Shown piece after piece: positions 53,195 through 62,264 of a DNA stretch of 64,000 bases; positions within the stretch are counted from its first letter, which is position 1, and every line of letters starts with the position of its first letter. This stretch comes from Pseudomonadota bacterium. Lineage in GTDB: Bacteria > Pseudomonadota > Gammaproteobacteria > Burkholderiales > Burkholderiaceae_B. Below the pieces are notes generated by a model. The model ran no database searches. It saw nothing but the letters and a program-made list of their open reading frames with translations, and was not told where the DNA came from. Position numbers and translations under genes: made by a program. Where the stretch lies: contig JAEXRL010000011.1 of the NCBI GenBank assembly GCA_023440825.1, forward strand, positions 80,905 through 144,904, in the 5' to 3' direction.

Positions 53195-54507
53195 GCAAAA
53201 CTGCTCAGGTGCGTCGCCGCGTGCTTACCGGTGCGACCACACTACTGCTCTTGCCTGTTATCCCAAAATTTGCTCATGCCAGCACAATCGTAGCGGTGCG
53301 GACCTGGCCCGCTGACGAGTACACACGCGTGACGCTGGAGATGGATAGCGAACTCAAAGCCGAACACTTCACGCTGGAAAATCCACATCGTATGGTCGTG
53401 GATATTGAAGGCCTGACATTAAACAGTGCCATCGAAAACCTAGTGTCCAAGGTGCGGCCAAATGATCCTTATATCAACTCAATACGCGTAGGTCAGAACA
53501 AGCCTGGTGTCGTACGTTTAGTTCTTGATCTTAAGCAAGCCATCGCCCCACAAGTTTTTACATTAAAACCCATAGGCGAATATAAATACCGTCTGGTCTT
53601 GGATCTTTACCCCCGTGTTGCCCAAGACCCCTTAATGGCTTTGCAACTGCAAAACGATGACGACCCTTTAGCGGCGGTGCTCGAAAACCTAGCCAAAAAC
53701 TCACCCGATGTACCCGTACCAAGCGTAAAGGGACAAGCTTTGCCGCCTGTCGCTACGCCTACGCCTCCACCAAGCCCTCCCACTGCCCCGCGCGGGACAG
53801 CCAATCGCCCCATCTTGATTGCTCTGGACCCTGGCCACGGTGGCGAAGACCCTGGCGCAATTGGTCCGGGAGGCACTCGTGAAAAGGACGTAGTTCTTAG
53901 CATCGCTCGGCGACTAAAGCGTCTTATTGATGCGCAGCCCAATATGCGTGCGTATATGACCCGGGACTCCGACTTTTTTGTTCCACTCGGCGTGCGAGTG
54001 CAAAAAGCACGACGCGTTAAAGCCGATTTATTCGTTAGCATACATGCGGACGCTTGGATTAAACCCTCCGCTCGCGGCTCATCCATTTACGCCCTGTCCC
54101 AAAATGGCGCTACCAGTTCTGCGGCGCGTTGGCTTGCCAAAAAAGAAAACGATGCTGACCTGATCGGTGGTATCAATCTCGGCTCACAAAACCGCCAAGT
54201 CGCCCAAATATTACTGGACCTGTCTACAGCAGCTCAAATCACGGATTCAGTCAATGTGGGTACGCGTATCTTAGGCGAAGTCGGCAAAATCAATCGTCTG
54301 CACAAACGCCAAGTAGAGCGTGCCGGATTTGCCGTACTACGCGCCCCCGATATACCTTCTGTGCTTATCGAGACTGCCTTTATCAGCAACCCACAAGAAG
54401 AGCAGTTGCTACGTAGCCCTAGCCATCAAGATAAAATCGCCCAGGCTGTACTCACGGGCATACGTGGTTATTTTGCTGAAAATCCGGCCCTCGCCAATCG
54501 GGCTTAA
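53158..54507 (+). CDS. amiC: N-acetylmuramoyl-L-alanine amidase, AmiC type
   Basis: Periplasmic amidase that splits septal peptidoglycan. 449 residues; AAGGA lies 5 bases before the ATG. The N-terminus has a twin-arginine-like signal (QVRRRVLTGATTLLLLP ... KFAHA), as E. coli AmiC does. An AMIN domain follows (about 45-155, VRTWPADEYTRVTLEMDSE). A Pro/Thr-rich linker (about 185-215) leads to the Amidase_3 domain with zinc ligands in LDPGHGGEDPGAIG (His), GTREKDVVL (Glu), VSIHADAW (His) and the catalytic Glu in SVLIETAFISN. Confidence 0.95.
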   Translation: MDKQTQPQQATVGKTAQVRRRVLTGATTLLLLPVIPKFAHASTIVAVRTWPADEYTRVTLEMDSELKAEHFTLENPHRMVVDIEGLTLNSAIENLVSKVRPNDPYINSIRVGQNKPGVVRLVLDLKQAIAPQVFTLKPIGEYKYRLVLDLYPRVAQDPLMALQLQNDDDPLAAVLENLAKNSPDVPVPSVKGQALPPVATPTPPPSPPTAPRGTANRPILIALDPGHGGEDPGAIGPGGTREKDVVLSIARRLKRLIDAQPNMRAYMTRDSDFFVPLGVRVQKARRVKADLFVSIHADAWIKPSARGSSIYALSQNGATSSAARWLAKKENDADLIGGINLGSQNRQVAQILLDLSTAAQITDSVNVGTRILGEVGKINRLHKRQVERAGFAVLRAPDIPSVLIETAFISNPQEEQLLRSPSHQDKIAQAVLTGIRGYFAENPALANRA

Positions 54508-54541
54508 GACTGTTCCGATACAAGCTTGAAAAAATGTGCCC

Positions 54542-54572
54542 CTACCGCCCTGCGCATCCGCGACGGCGGTAG
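54542..54572. terminator. hairpin between convergent amiC and tetR
   Basis: An 8-bp G+C-rich stem (CTACCGCC at 54542-54549 with GGCGGTAG at 54565-54572) and a 15-base loop, immediately before the tetR stop codon. No strong U-run. Confidence 0.5.
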
Positions 54573-54574
54573 AA

Positions 54575-55165
54575 TCACGAATCACAAGTCGCAAGCCGAC
54601 GAGCCGCCTCGATAACAGAGGCGCGACGCCGAGCGTGTTCGTTCACATCCTCGTCACCTGTAAACATTCTGGCCACCTGAGGCACAGCGGACCACCACCC
54701 TGCCAAGGCCAGTACTAGAAACATCAGATGATCGCTATCCAGTGCTTGAGTTAAGCGCCCCTGACGCTGCCCCTCTGTCACCGCTTCTATTTTTTCATTG
54801 TAATACGCTCGTCTTAACTCTTCGTCGGGCACACTGCCCTCAAACACCAACCCCTCCCATCTCATCAGACGGCTCAACTCTGGATGCTCGCAGTGATAGT
54901 CATAGACTAGCCCTGCATACTCACCAATATCCTCACGTGAAAAAGAGTGTAATGGCAATGCTTTCGCCGCTTTTGCCAGCTCGCCACGTAACACCGTTGA
55001 AAACAACGCCCGCTTATTACCAAAATAATTATAAGCACGCTCTTTGTTGACGCCCGCTCGCTGTGCTATGCGATCGATTGTCGTACCATCTGGCCCATAT
55101 TTAGCAAACTCCTGGATGGCTGCATTCAATATTTTTTGCTTGGTTCCTTCTGTATCCCAGGCCAT
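54575..55165 (-). CDS. TetR-family repressor
   Basis: 196 residues. The N-terminal helix-turn-helix is clear: ILNAAIQEFAKYGPDGTTIDRIAQRAGVNKERAYNYFGNKRALF (written here only as its start KILNAAIQEF and end YFGNKRALF). A ligand domain with a C-terminal tetracyclin-like helix bundle follows. Divergent from an SDR and azoreductase pair, with a near-perfect 20-bp palindrome in the shared gap (55233-55252), so it most likely represses those genes and perhaps itself. Confidence 0.9.
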   Translation of the reverse strand: MAWDTEGTKQKILNAAIQEFAKYGPDGTTIDRIAQRAGVNKERAYNYFGNKRALFSTVLRGELAKAAKALPLHSFSREDIGEYAGLVYDYHCEHPELSRLMRWEGLVFEGSVPDEELRRAYYNEKIEAVTEGQRQGRLTQALDSDHLMFLVLALAGWWSAVPQVARMFTGDEDVNEHARRRASVIEAARRLATCDS

Positions 55166-55232
55166 AGATTCTCTTGTTTTTTATGAATTAATTGTATGTA
55201 GCGATATGTGTGTTCACATTATACTAAGGCAA

Positions 55233-55252
55233 CTCCAACCAATTAGTTGGAG
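55233..55252. promoter_or_regulatory. palindromic operator for the adjacent TetR regulator
   Basis: A 20-base dyad, CTCCAAC-CAATTA-GTTGGAG, with perfect 7-base arms. It lies 8 bases after a possible -10 (TATACT, 55220-55225) for the SDR gene, overlapping the expected start of transcription, where a bound repressor would block polymerase. Confidence 0.8.
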
Positions 55253-55287
55253 ATTATGCCTAATTTCCTTAAACAGGGATGACACAC

Positions 55288-55992
55288 ATGAAACACACTG
55301 TATTAATCTGCGGATATGGCCCAGCCATTGGTCACGCCATGGCACTGAAATTTGGCCAAGAAGCTTATCCGGTTGCTCTGATTGCCCGTGATGCAAAGCG
55401 CCTAAGCGCTGGCGTATCAAGCCTGACGAATCAGGGCATACATGCACAGGCTTTTATTGCTGACCTTCACGATGTAACGCAGGTTCAAGCCGTCATTCAA
55501 AAGGTACGCGCGGCAATGGGCCCCATAGGCATATTGCATTGGAACGCTTTTGTTGACGCTGATGGAGACCTACTAAACATTTCGGTAGAGGACCTGTGCC
55601 TTGGCCTGTCAGTACGTGTGGTCAGCTATATCGCCGCCGTACAGGCATGCATAGATGACTTGGAGGCAAATCAAGGTGCTGTACTGGCCACCAATGGCAT
55701 CACAGCCATGTACGGTACGCAGGCGGACGCCTTTGCTAAAGACTATAGCCTGCTAGCTATACCTGCAGCAGCACAACATAAAGCAAACGGCCTGCTTAAT
55801 CAAACTTTAGCCCTTCGTGGCGTCTATGTAGGCGAAATTTTGCTGGATGGCTTTGTTAAAGGCTCAGCCAGCGCTTCACAGCATGGGGTGCCTGCCACCA
55901 TTGACCCCAGAGACATTGCTGAACAATTTTGGCAACTCAATGCCTCCCGTCAGTCCCACTCAACGACTTTCTCTGACGCATCTAGACCATAG
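55288..55992 (+). CDS. atypical short-chain dehydrogenase-like protein
   Basis: 234 residues from the ATG at 55288 (AGGGA about 8 bases upstream; ATG 55279 has no room for a ribosome site). The Rossmann start is ICGYGPAIGHAMALKFG, close to the SDR glycine pattern. The expected YxxxK catalytic pair is not conserved: the corresponding segment reads SLLAIPAAAQHKANGL, keeping Lys but with no Tyr four residues before it, and the Ser of the triad is replaced in ATNGITAMYG. It may be a reductase with altered chemistry or a non-catalytic member. Controlled together with azoR by the TetR protein. Confidence 0.75.
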   Translation: MKHTVLICGYGPAIGHAMALKFGQEAYPVALIARDAKRLSAGVSSLTNQGIHAQAFIADLHDVTQVQAVIQKVRAAMGPIGILHWNAFVDADGDLLNISVEDLCLGLSVRVVSYIAAVQACIDDLEANQGAVLATNGITAMYGTQADAFAKDYSLLAIPAAAQHKANGLLNQTLALRGVYVGEILLDGFVKGSASASQHGVPATIDPRDIAEQFWQLNASRQSHSTTFSDASRP

Positions 55993-56098
55993 GGCGCTAC
56001 CCCATCCCCCCACTTGTTTGCTGAAAGCAGCTCCCCGTCTTCGTGCATACCCATTACCAGAAAACAACTCCCCTCTTAATCATTAATGGCTGACTATC

Positions 56099-56725
56099 AT
56101 GAAATTGTTGCATATCAATGCGTCAACACGAGGGACTGAAAGCCAGTCTCTTGGTGTTGCTCAACATTTTATCTCTACACTCCAACAACATACCGCGATA
56201 GAGCTAGAACAGCTTGACCTGTTTCAAGAGCATTTACCCGCCTTCGATGGTGTCTCTGTCGGTGCGAAAATGGCGCTATTTACTGGGACAGACGCCAATA
56301 GCGAACAGATCACAGCATGGGAAACTGCGCGCGCAGTCTTTGATAGATTTGCTGCGGCCAACGCCTATGTCTTCAATATTCCCTTATGGAACAACGGCAT
56401 TCCATATGTACTCAAGCAGTTCATTGACCTGATTACTCAGCCAGGATGGACATTTAGCTTTGATCCTAAGCAAGGATACACCGGGATGCTCAAGCATAAG
56501 AAAGCGCTAGTGGTACACGCAAGTGGCGTATATTACGCTGGTATACCCAAGGGATTCGGTGATGACTTCTCAAGCCCTTACATCAACAGTTGGCTTAAAT
56601 TTATTGGTATCCATGAGATAGATCAGATACACATCTCGCCAACCGTCATTAACCCACATTACCCCCTCACAAAAGCCAAGGCCCACGACCAAGCCGAGCA
56701 CATCGCTCAACAATGGATTTTATAA
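56099..56725 (+). CDS. azoR: FMN-dependent NADH:quinone oxidoreductase / azoreductase
   Basis: Flavodoxin-like enzyme reducing quinones and azo compounds with NADH. 208 residues. FMN phosphate loop INASTRGTESQSLGVA (6-21), FNIPLWNNGIPYVLKQFIDLI (about 98-118) and the active-site region PGWTFSFDPKQGYTGML are diagnostic. Third member of the TetR-SDR-azoR cassette, 106 bases after the SDR gene. A strong terminator follows. Induction by an electrophile or quinone would fit but is inference. Confidence 0.88.
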   Translation: MKLLHINASTRGTESQSLGVAQHFISTLQQHTAIELEQLDLFQEHLPAFDGVSVGAKMALFTGTDANSEQITAWETARAVFDRFAAANAYVFNIPLWNNGIPYVLKQFIDLITQPGWTFSFDPKQGYTGMLKHKKALVVHASGVYYAGIPKGFGDDFSSPYINSWLKFIGIHEIDQIHISPTVINPHYPLTKAKAHDQAEHIAQQWIL

Positions 56726-56735
56726 GGTAGTTATG

Positions 56736-56783
56736 AACAGCATTCAGGCGCCGGGTGATGGGTAGTACCTGAATGCTGTTTTT
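56736..56783 (+). terminator. intrinsic terminator after azoR
   Basis: A perfect 13-bp stem (56736-56748 with 56768-56780) followed by TTTTTG. Because the arms start with AA and end in TT, it can also serve the convergent dedA gene. Confidence 0.9.
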
Positions 56784-56790
56784 GAAAGGC

Positions 56791-57441
56791 TTAAGATACG
56801 TTGTTCTCGGTTTTTCGCTTAGCCAGTAGCTTCCACAATCCACCTAACACCACGGGTACCGCTGCGGCACTAATACCCACGAGCACAATGGTGTTTAAAT
56901 GCTCTTTGATAATGGGCACATTACCAAAAAAGTAGCCCAAGGTGACTAAGCTACCCACCCACAGTACGGCACCACTGATGTTATACAGCTGAAAACGGAC
57001 GATGTTCATGCGTGCCACCCCTGCTACAAAGGGTGCAAAGGTGCGAAAAATCGGCAAAAAACGGGACATAACCAAAGTTTTACCGCCGTGCTTTTCATAG
57101 AAAGCATGCGTTTTAATCAAGGCCGCGCGATCCAAGAAACGCGATTCAGTCGTAAACACTTTCGGGCCTATATAGCGCCCTACATAGTAATTCACCGTGT
57201 TTCCGGTAATGGCTGCAATGATTAATAAGCCCCCCAACAACACAGGATCAAGCAAGCCATTTGCCCCAAACGCTCCGGCAATGAATAATAGGGAATCACC
57301 GGGAAAAAACGGCAATACAATCAGGCCCGTTTCGCCAAAGACGATGGCCGATAAAATCACATAGATCCATGCCCCATACATTTCCACCCAAATACCTAGG
57401 TGTTGATCGATGTTCAGAATCATATTCAGGACTTCAGGCAT
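56791..57441 (-). CDS. DedA-family membrane protein
   Basis: Inner-membrane protein of the SNARE-associated/DedA family, now linked to lipid-carrier flipping (undecaprenyl phosphate) and envelope homeostasis. I use the ATG at 57441 (MPEVLNMILNIDQHLGIWV), which matches the E. coli DedA start; a longer frame to 57558 exists. About 216 residues, 5-6 hydrophobic segments. Motifs: FGETGLIVLPFFPGDSLLFIAGA and SRFLPIFRTFAPFVAGVARM (the conserved F.R..P...P..AG). Divergent from mutL. Confidence 0.88.
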   Translation of the reverse strand: MPEVLNMILNIDQHLGIWVEMYGAWIYVILSAIVFGETGLIVLPFFPGDSLLFIAGAFGANGLLDPVLLGGLLIIAAITGNTVNYYVGRYIGPKVFTTESRFLDRAALIKTHAFYEKHGGKTLVMSRFLPIFRTFAPFVAGVARMNIVRFQLYNISGAVLWVGSLVTLGYFFGNVPIIKEHLNTIVLVGISAAAVPVVLGGLWKLLAKRKTENNVS

Positions 57442-57577
57442 AACCCACCACATAAATGACAGCACGGCCAAGAAGCTGACCCAACGCTGAACGCAGACAA
57501 AAGAGTAGAATAACAGGCTATTGCTACAAAGATGCGCCCAAACGCGCAACAAAACCATACAGTGTTAGGCCCAAATT

Positions 57578-59452
57578 ATGTCAGAGCGTCGCCGTATTAC
57601 TCCACTACCAGACTTACTCGTCAGTCAAATTGCTGCAGGCGAAGTCATAGAGCGGCCCGCATCCGTACTCAAAGAACTGCTTGAAAATGCAATTGATGCG
57701 GGTGCCAACGCCATCGAAGTGCGTCTGGATGGCGGAGGTATTCGGCGTATTTGCGTGAATGACGATGGCCATGGCATCAGCAAAGATGAACTGCCTATTG
57801 CCCTCACCCAGCACGCCACCAGTAAAATCCAAAGCCTAGAGGAACTAGAAGCCGTCGCCTCCTTGGGCTTTCGCGGAGAAGCCCTGCCTTCCATCGCCTC
57901 AGTAGCGCGCTTAAGCCTGCTCTCACGTACGGCCGATCAAGCACATGCATGGGAATATAGCCCTAACAAATCAGCGCCCGAGCCCTCTTCAGGTCAGATA
58001 GGAACCCAGGTTGATGTCCGTCAGTTATTCGACCATATTCCAGCACGGCGTAAATTTTTACGTACCGAGGCCACTGAATTAGCGCATTGCATCACTGCGC
58101 TGGAAAGGATAGCGCTGGCTCAGCCCCATATCGCTTTCCGGGTATTTAGCAATGACAAACCCTATCGCAATTGGCGTGCCGGCCCGCTACAGCAACGCCT
58201 GCTCGATATACTGGGACAAGAGTTCGTTGAACAATGTTTGCCCGTTGCCCGTGAACAAGGCCTGATTCAACTGCGAGGCCTCATTGTCCATCCCGCTCAT
58301 GCCAAAGCGCGTACTGACAGACAGTTCTTATTCATTAATGGCCGCTTTGTACGCGACCGTGGCGTAAGCCATGCCATACGCACAGCATACAAAGACGTAT
58401 TGCACGGCGACCGCCTGCCCTCTTATGTGCTCTTTTTAGATGTCGACCCATCCACACTGGATGTGAATGTGCACCCCGCCAAACACGAAGTACGCTTTCG
58501 GGATGGTGGCGCTGTTTACCAGTTTTCGCTCAGCACACTCAACGAGGTATTGGCACAGGGACAAACAACTGACCGTCATATTGCTGATATTCCTGCCCCT
58601 TCAGGTCAGCATGCCACTCTTACGAGCACTGACTACTCACCCCTCAGCTTAAGCAGTCACTCTGAGACTAACTCCAGCCCGGATGCTGTACGTAGCACGC
58701 CATCGTATGAGGCCCGTCCAGGCAGCCCACGCTTTCAAAGCCGTTTAGCTTTACACGACTCACAAGCCGCTCCCGGCAGTAACTGGCAAAGCCTCTACAA
58801 ACCCTTACCCGAGCATCAGCCTCAAGCACCGACGCACACCAGCGCGAATTATGCGGGTGCCGCAGACAGCCACCCATTAGGCATGGCACTTGCCCAATTG
58901 CATGGCATCTACATACTGTCTCAAACGGCCCATGGGATGATTTTGGTAGACATGCACGCCGCACACGAACGGGTGGTATACGAGCAGCTCAAGACAGCGC
59001 TCAATGAGCAGCAATTACCCAGCCAGGAACTCTTGGTACCGGTAGTTTTTCAAGCCAGTGAAGCCGAAGTGGCCTTGCTGGACGAGCATGCCACGGCATT
59101 GGCCGAGTTAGGGCTAGAAATTCGGGCTAACGGACCTCAAACACTGATCGTGCGATCCGTACCCAGCCTGCTGGCACAAGGCGATATTGAAGCCTTGGCA
59201 CGTGGCGTGTTACGCGACCTTTCACTGATGGGTAGCTCACGCTACCTGGATGAGAAACGCAACGAGTTACTGTCCACCATGGCCTGCCACGGCTCTGTAC
59301 GCGCCAACCGCAAACTTAGCCTGCCCGAGATGAACGCCTTGCTGCGTAAAATGGAAGAAACAGACAGAGCCGATTTATGCAATCACGGCCGCCCCACCTG
59401 GTTTCACTGGAAACTAAGCGACCTAGACAAACTTTTTATGCGCGGACAATGA
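57578..59452 (+). CDS. mutL: DNA mismatch repair protein MutL
   Basis: Couples MutS mismatch recognition to strand removal. 624 residues. GHKL ATPase N-terminus: IAAGEVIERPASVLKELLENAIDAGA (split here: IAAGEVIERPA ... ELLENAIDAGA, about 18-44), NDDGHGI, LGFRGEALPSIASV and the GTQVDVRQLF segment. A Ser/Pro-rich linker (about 335-425) leads to the dimerisation domain. The latter keeps the endonuclease motif DMHAAHERVVYE (D-x-H-A-x2-E-x4-E), so MutL should nick DNA itself; no MutH is expected. The stop overlaps miaA by 4 bases. Confidence 0.97.
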   Translation: MSERRRITPLPDLLVSQIAAGEVIERPASVLKELLENAIDAGANAIEVRLDGGGIRRICVNDDGHGISKDELPIALTQHATSKIQSLEELEAVASLGFRGEALPSIASVARLSLLSRTADQAHAWEYSPNKSAPEPSSGQIGTQVDVRQLFDHIPARRKFLRTEATELAHCITALERIALAQPHIAFRVFSNDKPYRNWRAGPLQQRLLDILGQEFVEQCLPVAREQGLIQLRGLIVHPAHAKARTDRQFLFINGRFVRDRGVSHAIRTAYKDVLHGDRLPSYVLFLDVDPSTLDVNVHPAKHEVRFRDGGAVYQFSLSTLNEVLAQGQTTDRHIADIPAPSGQHATLTSTDYSPLSLSSHSETNSSPDAVRSTPSYEARPGSPRFQSRLALHDSQAAPGSNWQSLYKPLPEHQPQAPTHTSANYAGAADSHPLGMALAQLHGIYILSQTAHGMILVDMHAAHERVVYEQLKTALNEQQLPSQELLVPVVFQASEAEVALLDEHATALAELGLEIRANGPQTLIVRSVPSLLAQGDIEALARGVLRDLSLMGSSRYLDEKRNELLSTMACHGSVRANRKLSLPEMNALLRKMEETDRADLCNHGRPTWFHWKLSDLDKLFMRGQ

Positions 59453-60384
59453 TTTCCACCCCTGTTTTATGCTTAGCTGGCCCAACTGCCAGTGGTAAAA
59501 GTGCCTGTTCACAATTGATCGCAAAACATTGGCCCATAGAGGTCATAGTGATGGATTCCGCCACTATCTATCGCGGTATGGATATTGGCACTGCCAAGCC
59601 GTCCCTTGCCGAACAACAACTGTGTCCCCACCATTTACTGGACATACGCGATCCTGCTGACAGCTACTCAGCGGCCGATTTCGCACAGGATGCGCAACAA
59701 CTTATACAGGACATTCAAGCTCGTGGCCGCTACCCCTTGCTGTGTGGCGGCACCATGCTGTATTACAAGGCTTTGCGTGATGGTCTGAGCGACTTACCGC
59801 AGGCGGACCCTGATGTACGCAAACAACTCGATGAGCGTGCGCTGGAAATAGGCTGGCCAGCCATGCATGCCCAGTTGCAGGCCATAGACCCCATTACTGC
59901 AGCGCGCTTGGCGCCTCGAGATAGCCAACGCATACAGCGCGCTCTGGAAATTTTTTACATTAGCGGCAAGCCCATGAGCACATGGCTAAGCGAAAGCCCT
60001 GTTGCACCTAGCCAACACCCTTACATTACGCTGAGCCTAGAACCGCTGGAGCGCGCTTGGCTGCATCAGCGTATCGCTGAACGGTATCACCTTATGCTGG
60101 AGCAAGGTTTACTAGAAGAAGTTCAAAGCCTGTTTGCCCGTGACGACTTACACCCCGGACTGCCTTCTATACGCTGTGTTGGCTACCGTCAGCTCTGGTC
60201 TTATCTGGAACACGAGCTTGATCTGTCGAGCGCAATCGAACAAGCGATTGCCGCCACACGGCAGCTGGCTAAACGTCAGCTTACTTGGTTGCGTTCCGAT
60301 AAAGACAGGCTACAGTTTGCATGTGAAGACCCCCACACACCTGAACAAATACTAAAGGCTGTGGCCCAACACTGGCCTAACTAG
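59449..60384 (+). CDS. miaA: tRNA dimethylallyltransferase
   Basis: Adds the isopentenyl group to A37 of tRNAs reading UNN codons. 311 residues from the ATG at 59449, which overlaps the mutL TGA as ATGA. P-loop LAGPTASGKSACSQLIA (8-24), then DSATIYRGMDIGTAKP, HHLLDIRDPADSYSAADF, LLCGGTMLYYKAL and RDSQRIQRALEI. The C-terminal GLPSIRCVGYRQLWSYL and KRQLTWLR motifs complete the family pattern. The mutL-miaA pairing is standard. Confidence 0.97.
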   Translation: MISTPVLCLAGPTASGKSACSQLIAKHWPIEVIVMDSATIYRGMDIGTAKPSLAEQQLCPHHLLDIRDPADSYSAADFAQDAQQLIQDIQARGRYPLLCGGTMLYYKALRDGLSDLPQADPDVRKQLDERALEIGWPAMHAQLQAIDPITAARLAPRDSQRIQRALEIFYISGKPMSTWLSESPVAPSQHPYITLSLEPLERAWLHQRIAERYHLMLEQGLLEEVQSLFARDDLHPGLPSIRCVGYRQLWSYLEHELDLSSAIEQAIAATRQLAKRQLTWLRSDKDRLQFACEDPHTPEQILKAVAQHWPN

Positions 60385-60417
60385 GTACTGCGACAGGCAC
60401 GCCACGCAACATACACG

Positions 60418-60446
60418 GTGTCAGTAGCGCAAGCCGCCACTGACAC
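60418..60446. terminator. hairpin between convergent miaA and purM
   Basis: An 8-bp stem (GTGTCAGT at 60418-60425 with ACTGACAC at 60439-60446) with a 13-base loop, 12 bases before the purM stop. No U-run. Probably marks the end of both transcripts. Confidence 0.5.
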
Positions 60447-60458
60447 ACGGATATGCGC

Positions 60459-61508
60459 TTAGCTAATCAGGGTTTGAGGCTGATCAGCGCCGCGCTCTAT
60501 GATTTCGCCCAGCTCGTACACGGTCTCGCCATGCTCGCTAAGCGTCGCGCTAATTGCCTTAGCCTGCTCGGCTGGTACGATCACAATCATGCCTATGCCA
60601 CAGTTAAAGACACGGTACATTTCCTCATCCGCGACATTGCCATTTTCCTGCAGCCACTGAAACAAAGCCGGCATTTCCCATGCGCTGCGATGCAAGCGAG
60701 CAGCCAGATTGTCCGCTAACACGCGAGGCACGTTCTCAAGCAGGCCACCACCAGTGATGTGTACCAAACCTTTAATATCTTTGCCATGTTTGGCTAAAGC
60801 AGCCAGTACCGATTTAACATAAATGCGGGTGGGTGCCATGACAACATCGGCTAAAGGGCGACCATCCAGCTCTTGAGCCGGGTGAGCATTGGCGTGACGC
60901 AAAATCTTGCGGATCAGTGAATAACCGTTAGAATGGGCTCCACTAGAGGCCAGACCAAGGACGACATCACCCACCGCTATACTTTTACCATCAATGATTT
61001 CGGACTTTTCCACAGCACCTACGGCAAAACCCGCCAAATCATATTCGCCCTCGGGGTACATACCCGGCATTTCCGCGGTTTCGCCGCCAATCAGCGCACA
61101 ACCCGATTGCAGGCAACCTTGCGCAATGCCGCTCACTACCTCGGCAGCCGTATCAACGGCCAATTTGCCACAAGCGAAGTAATCCAGGAAATAAAGCGGC
61201 TCGGCGCCCTGAACTAGAATATCATTAACACTCATGGCGACCAGGTCGATTCCCACAGTGTCGTGGCGCTGCCAGTCGAATGCCAAGCGTAATTTGGTAC
61301 CTACTCCATCCGTACCAGAAACCAGTACAGGTTGCTTAAAGTGCGTGGGCAGTTCGAACAAGGCACCAAAGCCGCCTATGCCTGCCATTACGCCGGGACG
61401 CATGGTACGTGCTGCCAAAGGTTTGATACGATCGACTAAGGCATCGCCTGCATCGATATCGACTCCTGCATCACGATAGGTCAGGGATACGGAAGAATTG
61501 TTTTTCAT
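60459..61508 (-). CDS. purM: phosphoribosylformylglycinamidine cyclo-ligase (AIR synthetase)
   Basis: Fifth step of purine synthesis: closes FGAM to AIR with ATP. 349 residues from the ATG at 61508 (MKNNSSVSLTYRDAGVDIDAG); an upstream in-frame codon at 61577 would extend into hda. Motifs: SGTDGVGTKLRLAFD, GIDLVAMSVNDILVQGAEPLYFLDYFA (conserved DD/N-rich metal site), IGGETAEMPGMY, GLASSGAHSNGYSLIRKI and HITGGGLLENVPRVL. Divergent from hda across 57 bases. Confidence 0.97.
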   Translation of the reverse strand: MKNNSSVSLTYRDAGVDIDAGDALVDRIKPLAARTMRPGVMAGIGGFGALFELPTHFKQPVLVSGTDGVGTKLRLAFDWQRHDTVGIDLVAMSVNDILVQGAEPLYFLDYFACGKLAVDTAAEVVSGIAQGCLQSGCALIGGETAEMPGMYPEGEYDLAGFAVGAVEKSEIIDGKSIAVGDVVLGLASSGAHSNGYSLIRKILRHANAHPAQELDGRPLADVVMAPTRIYVKSVLAALAKHGKDIKGLVHITGGGLLENVPRVLADNLAARLHRSAWEMPALFQWLQENGNVADEEMYRVFNCGIGMIVIVPAEQAKAISATLSEHGETVYELGEIIERGADQPQTLIS

Positions 61509-61565
61509 GAGAAAAGCCGTGAGATTATATGTAAAAATTGCGAGTTGGACGAAATTGTACGACAC

Positions 61566-62261
61566 ATGACCGAGCAACTGATTCTGGATATTTCGCCAGC
61601 TCCGCCAAACTCACTGGATAACTTCGTTGCTGGTGAGAATAAAGCGGCGCTGGACGCACTGCAACAGTGCGTACCCGGTAGGGCGATTTACCTATGGGGA
61701 GCGCCTGGTGTTGGCCGCACCCACTTGCTTCAGGCCATGGCAGGTCAAGCCTATACCCGCTATTTTAATGCAGAAGACCCTCCAGCACATATTCTCCGTG
61801 TTGCCACTGATGACAATATGCCCTATCGCTTAATTGCGATTGATGATATTGACCTTTTCAAACCTAAGGCTCAAGCTGCTGTATTCACCCTGTACAATCG
61901 CTGGCGAGCCACTGCTACCACGGCGGCAAGCTTTGCCCTAGTGGTGGCAGGCAATCGTGCCCCGCTGTCTTTACCCATACGCGAGGACTTGCGCACCCGC
62001 CTAGGCTGGGACCTGGTGTTCAGACTGGAGCACTTATCGGATCAACACCGCGCCCAAGCCATGGAACAACGTGCCCGTGAACGGGGGCTGCAATTACAGC
62101 CTGAAGTCATCAACTGGATATTGACACACTACGCACGCGATATGAACCGTCTCAGTGCCCTTGTGGACGCGCTGGATAACTATTCACTGGTAAAGAAACG
62201 TCCAATCACTTTACCGCTCCTCAAAGAACTTCTGGCCAATAGCCAGACCTCTACCCCCTGA
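61566..62261 (+). CDS. hda: DnaA regulatory inactivator Hda
   Basis: With the sliding clamp, stimulates hydrolysis of DnaA-bound ATP to prevent re-initiation. 231 residues from the ATG at 61566. Short DnaA-like AAA+ protein. It opens MTEQLILDIS, where the clamp-binding QL-type motif is expected (QLILDI). The P-loop is GAPGVGRTHLLQAM with Arg for Lys, as in other Hda proteins. Walker B LIAIDDIDLF and sensor RTRLGWDLVFRLEHLS follow. First of hda-HAD-pcnB. Confidence 0.93.
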   Translation: MTEQLILDISPAPPNSLDNFVAGENKAALDALQQCVPGRAIYLWGAPGVGRTHLLQAMAGQAYTRYFNAEDPPAHILRVATDDNMPYRLIAIDDIDLFKPKAQAAVFTLYNRWRATATTAASFALVVAGNRAPLSLPIREDLRTRLGWDLVFRLEHLSDQHRAQAMEQRARERGLQLQPEVINWILTHYARDMNRLSALVDALDNYSLVKKRPITLPLLKELLANSQTSTP

Positions 62262-62264
62262 GTT

